This document shows, in pieces, positions 63,087 to 64,000 of a DNA stretch of 64,000 nt. The DNA is taken from NCBI RefSeq assembly GCF_041080675.1, contig NZ_CP163520.1:62001-126000 (forward strand). Reading direction: 5' to 3'. Position 1 is the first letter of the stretch, and each line of letters begins with the position of its first letter. The notes under the pieces were generated by a model. The model saw only the letters and a list, made by a program, of their open reading frames with translations, was not told the origin of the DNA and did no database searches. A program made the translations under genes and the position numbers. Source of the DNA: Streptomyces sp. cg36. GTDB lineage: Bacteria > Actinomycetota > Actinomycetes > Streptomycetales > Streptomycetaceae.

Positions 63087-64000
63087 GCCCCCTGAACGGC
63101 CCTACGGGACCCGGCACTTCCGCCGCCTACCGGTTTAACGGTCCGGCGCCGTACGCGCACGACTCGGGTAGACCCGCTCTGCGCCTCCAGTGTCCGCCGC
63201 CGCGACGCGACGATCCGGTCCTGGCGGCCCGCCTCGATGAACGCGTCCTGGAGTGGGCAAGCCGCATCGGCATCTACCACGGTCAACTGGACAAGGTGCG
63301 TGATGCGGGCTTCGGCCGACTGGCCACGCTGTGCTATCCCGCGACCGAGGACGAGGAGCTGCTGCTGGTCCCGGCCCGCTGCGCACTGGCCATCTGGGCC
63401 ATGGACGACCACTACTGCGACGAACCAGCCTTGGGCGCGGTACCTCAGCTGCTGGGATCTCGCCTGGCGAATGCGTCAGCCGTCCTGGGCCGGGTCCGCC
63501 TCCCCGACCGGTTCGAGGCCGCTTTCGAAGAAGCCACGCACGGCGATCCGGCACTCGAAGGGCTCCGTTCGGCCATGGGCCACCTGCGGCACAAGGTCAC
63601 CCCCGGTCAGGCGGACCGGACCCGCCACAGCCTGCGCAGCTTGTTCACCGCCCTGGCACAGGAAGGCACCTGGCGTGCCACCGGGCACCGGCCGCAGGTG
63701 TGGGAGTACCTGATGAACCGGCAGGCCAACAGCTTCCTGCCGTGCATGACGGTCATCGACGTCCTCGGTGGCTATCAACTGCCCGCCGAGGTCTGGGCAC
63801 ACCTCGACGTCCACGACGCCGTCGGCACCGCCGCCCTGGCTGCCTGCATCGCCAACGACATCTACTCCGCCGACGTCGAAGGCCACTGCGCCGACGGGGA
63901 TTTCAACCTGCCCGCGGCCATCATCACCGAACGGGGATGCAGCGCCCAGGAGGCACTGCGACTCAGCGCCGAGGTCCACAACGAGCTCATGGACCGCTTT
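63083..64000 (+). CDS. terpene synthase, 2-methylisoborneol synthase-like, 3' partial
   Basis: This is the first 306 codons of a family 2 terpene synthase, cut by the window end. The aspartate-rich motif is DDHYCD (D108, D109, D113), and the NSE metal triad is N258-D259-x-x-S262-x-x-x-E266 in [10 protein letters not shown]. Both signatures match bacterial terpene synthases that bind Mg2+ and a prenyl diphosphate. GTG 63083 overlaps the encapsulin stop by 4 nt (GTGA), so the two are translationally coupled. The N-terminus ([20 protein letters not shown]) is Pro/Gly-rich and could be the encapsulation signal, though it is shorter than in many 2-MIB synthases. Product not proven; 2-methylisoborneol is the family precedent. 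Confidence 0.92.
   Translation, partial: MSPLNGPTGPGTSAAYRFNGPAPYAHDSGRPALRLQCPPPRRDDPVLAARLDERVLEWASRIGIYHGQLDKVRDAGFGRLATLCYPATEDEELLLVPARCALAIWAMDDHYCDEPALGAVPQLLGSRLANASAVLGRVRLPDRFEAAFEEATHGDPALEGLRSAMGHLRHKVTPGQADRTRHSLRSLFTALAQEGTWRATGHRPQVWEYLMNRQANSFLPCMTVIDVLGGYQLPAEVWAHLDVHDAVGTAALAACIANDIYSADVEGHCADGDFNLPAAIITERGCSAQEALRLSAEVHNELMDRF

Overview
The window is high-GC actinobacterial DNA, almost certainly Streptomyces. The evidence is heavy GC bias at third codon positions, frequent GTG/TTG starts, secreted ricin-type lectins, Asp23/DUF6286/AmaP stress genes, a SpoIIE-type GAF phosphatase, and an EshA-type (family 2B) encapsulin gene followed by a terpene synthase. Many gene remnants (IS701, IS5, GNAT, methyltransferase, DUF6000, DinB, TetR and large-secreted-protein fragments) and an intact IS110 element suggest an accessory, chromosome-arm-like region. 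That placement is inference.

Layout. 1-2 kb: the end of a ferredoxin-reductase gene and its acyl desaturase. 2-7 kb: SRPBCC gene, MerR/SDR divergent pair, WYL regulator/VOC divergent pair. 7.4-8.7 kb: IS110. 8.9-14.2 kb: GAF-SpoIIE-HATPase phosphatase, an unknown 391-aa gene and an orphan contractile tail sheath. 14.2-16.8 kb: mostly broken genes. 16.8-20 kb: secreted proteins (ALF-repeat, ricin lectin, Tat-exported poly-gamma-glutamate hydrolase). 20.3-29.6 kb: a run of regulator-enzyme pairs (aldo/keto reductase-TetR; MBL hydrolase and carboxylesterase with an XRE/MmyB regulator; GNAT; MarR; AraC-serine hydrolase). 30.2-33.5 kb: two ricin lectins and a Ser/Thr-rich secreted protein resembling a beta-pore former. 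34.2-43.7 kb: APH-like kinase, a 1349-residue HTH-nSTAND-WD40 protein, a small secreted protein, a VOC protein and a cytochrome P450. 44-51 kb: STAS factor, membrane-tethered HTH protein, then two divergent stress operons. These are ECF sigma/zinc anti-sigma/Asp23-like (minus strand) and Asp23/DUF2273-like/DUF6286/AmaP/YihY (plus strand). 51-56.8 kb: PH-domain protein, membrane protein, TetR-SDR divergent pair, and an unknown coiled-coil/membrane gene pair. 57-60 kb: a second Asp23 and a DnaK paralogue lacking one catalytic aspartate. 60.3-64 kb: LCMT-type methyltransferase, encapsulin shell and terpene synthase (cut by the window end).

How the genes work together. Six enzyme or enzyme-pair units are transcribed divergently from their own regulator, several with visible palindromic operators. 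The Asp23 operons look like an envelope-stress module built from a sigma/anti-sigma pair, soluble Asp23 and its membrane anchor, with the distal Asp23/DnaK pair as a possible satellite. The shell and terpene synthase genes overlap by 4 nt, which is the known shell-cargo arrangement of family 2B encapsulins. No rRNA, tRNA or CRISPR array was seen.
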